This document shows positions 62,167 to 64,000 of a stretch of 64,000 nt of DNA, one piece after another. A model generated the notes under the pieces. That model ran no database searches, was not told the DNA's origin, and saw only the letters and a program-made list of their open reading frames with translations. The first letter of the stretch is position 1. Every line of letters starts with the position of its first letter. Origin of the DNA: Luteolibacter luteus (GTDB taxonomy: Bacteria > Verrucomicrobiota > Verrucomicrobiia > Verrucomicrobiales > Akkermansiaceae); assembly GCF_012913485.1 (NCBI RefSeq), contig NZ_CP051774.1, positions 2,542,001-2,606,000 on the forward strand, in the 5' to 3' direction. The position numbers were made by a program, and so were the translations under genes.

Positions 62167-63042
62167 TCAGAGATTCAGGCGGCCCAAGCGAGGGGCGGAG
62201 TGGCCGGAGGCGCGATAAAGGATCTGCCGCAAATCCACGAGCAGGGAACGGGCGGCGAGGCTATCGGCGCAGAGGGCACGGACCATGAATGCCCCTGCCA
62301 AAAGCGGTCCGTGGCCGAGGTAAATTTTTTCACCGGAAAGGGCATCCAGTTCCTCCGCAGGCCAAGCGGAGGCCGTGATACCGGCGACGTGAACAGTCAC
62401 GTAGTGAGCGGCGGGAAATTTCTCCCGCATTGCGGTGAGGCTATGGTCGGAAGGATTGAGATTGTAGCGTTCCCGGGCGATCAGTTTTCCACCCACTTCC
62501 AAGTCCAACTCCCAGCGGAGGCTTTCGTAGTCAAAGATCTCACCCCGGGCGACTCGGCCGGGGGCGATCCACTCGAAGAAAAAGAGCCCGGCGTCTTCGG
62601 CCAATTCGATCTTGGTCTGTTGATGATAGCGGGCGCCGGCCTGCGGGATGAAAGGCTCCGGGATCCACTCCATGAAGGCTCCGGACTCAACCGTCAGGTG
62701 CTGGGAGCAGATCGCGGGAGTTTCACCACGGGCGCGGTGGACGCGTGAAGCTCCCGGAGAACTGAGCACCACCCGGCTCCCCTGCCCTGCGTCGACACGG
62801 ACATCCAGGCGATCGCCATCGAAGAAGCCCGCGGTCGGGTTCACGAGATGGACGACCAGCGCGCCCGATTCCACGTGAGGCTTGCTCAGATGGATGGGCG
62901 CGCGGAAGGACTGGCGGGACAAATAGGTGACCCCGTCCGGCCTGAGGTCGCAGCGGAGATCGAGATGACCGCGGATCGTCCGGCCCGTGATTCCTTGGAT
63001 CTGTGAGATCGGTTCCACGGGCCGTGACGGAAGCGGGTTCAA
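62167..63042 (-). CDS. ureD: Urease accessory protein UreD
   Basis: This 291-residue protein starts at TTG (63042), directly after the stop of the upstream aminotransferase gene. The UreD/UreH family is recognised by HLVNPTAGFFDGDRLDVRVDAG (about residues 84-105), followed by SRVHRARGETPAICSQHLTVE and YNLNPSD-type segments. UreD forms a complex with UreF and UreG that loads nickel into urease. The gene is last in its transcript, and no ureABC, ureE, ureF or ureG lies in the window to its left. The rest of the cluster may be upstream of dapL or elsewhere. Confidence 0.9.
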   Translation of the reverse strand: MNPLPSRPVEPISQIQGITGRTIRGHLDLRCDLRPDGVTYLSRQSFRAPIHLSKPHVESGALVVHLVNPTAGFFDGDRLDVRVDAGQGSRVVLSSPGASRVHRARGETPAICSQHLTVESGAFMEWIPEPFIPQAGARYHQQTKIELAEDAGLFFFEWIAPGRVARGEIFDYESLRWELDLEVGGKLIARERYNLNPSDHSLTAMREKFPAAHYVTVHVAGITASAWPAEELDALSGEKIYLGHGPLLAGAFMVRALCADSLAARSLLVDLRQILYRASGHSAPRLGRLNL

Positions 63043-64000
63043 TCAGGCGAGCAAGGCGGCGAGGCGCTTGCACACCTCTTCGACGTTCGCGCGGGAGTTG
63101 AAAGCGGAGATGCGGAACCAACCTTCACCCGCGGCACCGAAGCCGGCACCCGGGGTGACAACGACCTGCGCCTCGGCGAGCATCTTGTCGAACATATCCC
63201 AAGAGCCGAGGCCGGCCGGGCAGCCGACCCAAACGTAAGGTGCATTCTCACCGCCGAAGACCTTCAGACCGGCATCCTTCGCAGCCTGCACGAGCAACTT
63301 GGCATTGCCCATGTAGTGCTCGATGAGGGCCTTTACCTCGGCCTTGCCCTGCTCGGAAAAGACGGCGGCGGCGCCCTTCTGCACGGGATAGCTGGCACCA
63401 TTGAACTTGGTGCTGTGGCGGCGGCTCCAGAGCTGGTGAAGCGGGATGCGGTTGCCTTGATCGTCCTTGCCGCTGACGGTCTTCGGGATGACGACGTAGG
63501 CGCAGCGCACGCCGGTGAAGCCGCCGTTCTTCGAGAAGGAGCGGAACTCGATGGCCACGTCCTTGGCCCCTTCGATCTCGAAGATCGACTTCGGGATGGA
63601 AGCGTCCTGCACGAAGGCCTGATAGGCGGCATCGAAGAAGATGATCGTGTCGTTTTCCTTCGCATACTTCACCCAAGCTTCGAGTTGCTCGCGGGTAGCG
63701 ACGGCACCGGTCGGGTTGTTCGGGAAGCAGAGATAGACGAGGTCCACCTTCTCCTTCGGCAGATCGGCCACGAAGCCATTTTCCGCGGTGCAGGGCAGGT
63801 AGACGAGACCACCGTAGGCACCCTTCTCATCGGCATCGCCGGTATTGCCCGCCATCACGTTGGTATCGACGTAGACCGGATAGACCGGATCGGTGATGGC
63901 GATCACGTTGCCCTTGCCAAAGATGTCGAGGATGTTGCCGGTATCGCACTTCGAGCCGTCGGAGATGAAGACTTCATCGGCGGAGATCCCAAGGCCGGCG
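63043..64000 (-). CDS. dapL: LL-diaminopimelate aminotransferase, C-terminal part (5' end outside window)
   Basis: The frame is open to the window edge; 318 residues are visible. It converts tetrahydrodipicolinate to LL-diaminopimelate in one step, for lysine and peptidoglycan synthesis, and this route is common in Chlamydiae and Verrucomicrobiota. DapL features are [12 protein letters not shown] near the visible start, [11 protein letters not shown], and [20 protein letters not shown] with the PLP-binding lysine. The gene immediately precedes ureD with no intergenic gap, so the two are read as one transcript. Confidence 0.93.
   Translation of the reverse strand, partial: AGLGISADEVFISDGSKCDTGNILDIFGKGNVIAITDPVYPVYVDTNVMAGNTGDADEKGAYGGLVYLPCTAENGFVADLPKEKVDLVYLCFPNNPTGAVATREQLEAWVKYAKENDTIIFFDAAYQAFVQDASIPKSIFEIEGAKDVAIEFRSFSKNGGFTGVRCAYVVIPKTVSGKDDQGNRIPLHQLWSRRHSTKFNGASYPVQKGAAAVFSEQGKAEVKALIEHYMGNAKLLVQAAKDAGLKVFGGENAPYVWVGCPAGLGSWDMFDKMLAEAQVVVTPGAGFGAAGEGWFRISAFNSRANVEEVCKRLAALLA

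Overview
The window is chromosomal DNA from a Verrucomicrobiota bacterium, most likely a Luteolibacter-like Verrucomicrobiaceae. This is inferred from gene families, because no rRNA is present. Support comes from a planctomycete-cytochrome (PSD1)/DUF1501 pair, LL-diaminopimelate aminotransferase, a giant autotransporter-repeat protein with a DPDNDG-type tail, a Chlamydia-like class Ic ribonucleotide reductase and many lineage-specific secreted helical proteins. Most of the window is GC-rich (70% in the 60 bases from 4501). The first 2.8 kb is much AT-richer (42% in the 60 bases from 541).

Layout. (1) 1-2822, leftward: a horizontally acquired-looking operon of two dCTP-deaminase/dUTPase-fold proteins (one with a C-terminal membrane helix), a DUF262 ParB-like protein and an AAA ATPase that runs off the window. 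It resembles a defence locus, and I could not match its composition to a named system. (2) 3002-7926: nrdA and nrdB, split by a small four-helix-bundle gene bounded by inverted repeats. (3) 8524-12325: a three-gene signalling operon (sigma-54 activator, membrane histidine kinase, response regulator). (4) 12755-21925: housekeeping and redox genes: fatty-acid desaturase, RRM RNA-binding protein, thioredoxin-reductase-like protein with its LysR regulator, aldehyde dehydrogenase, DEAD-box helicase, tRNA-Glu and transketolase. (5) 22213-30162: secreted proteins: an autotransporter-repeat giant, a VHL-beta/HExxH protein and a GH16 glycosidase. (6) 30213-38270: HD hydrolase, flavin reductase, Dus, a vWA protein, a 34-residue bS22/mS38-like ribosomal protein, hisG and rpsA. 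(7) 38410-47332: a large secreted protein of unknown function, TetR/HPP with clear operators, an SPFH/zinc-ribbon pair, DUF488 and trmD. (8) 47398-52211: a tandemly duplicated two-gene module of unknown secreted helical proteins. (9) 52349-61916: a coiled-coil periplasmic protein, an AraC regulator divergent from PSD1/DUF1501, and a membrane-tethered ECF sigma factor coupled to a lipoprotein. (10) 62167-64000: ureD and a partial dapL.

The strongest candidates for something undescribed are the 1-2822 operon, the duplicated A/B module with the related tethered-sigma/lipoprotein pair, the VHL-beta/HExxH fusion, and the inverted-repeat-bounded four-helix-bundle cassette inside the nrd locus. Most long opposite-strand reading frames across nrdA, the kinase, transketolase and the autotransporter gene are shadows caused by high GC and were left out.
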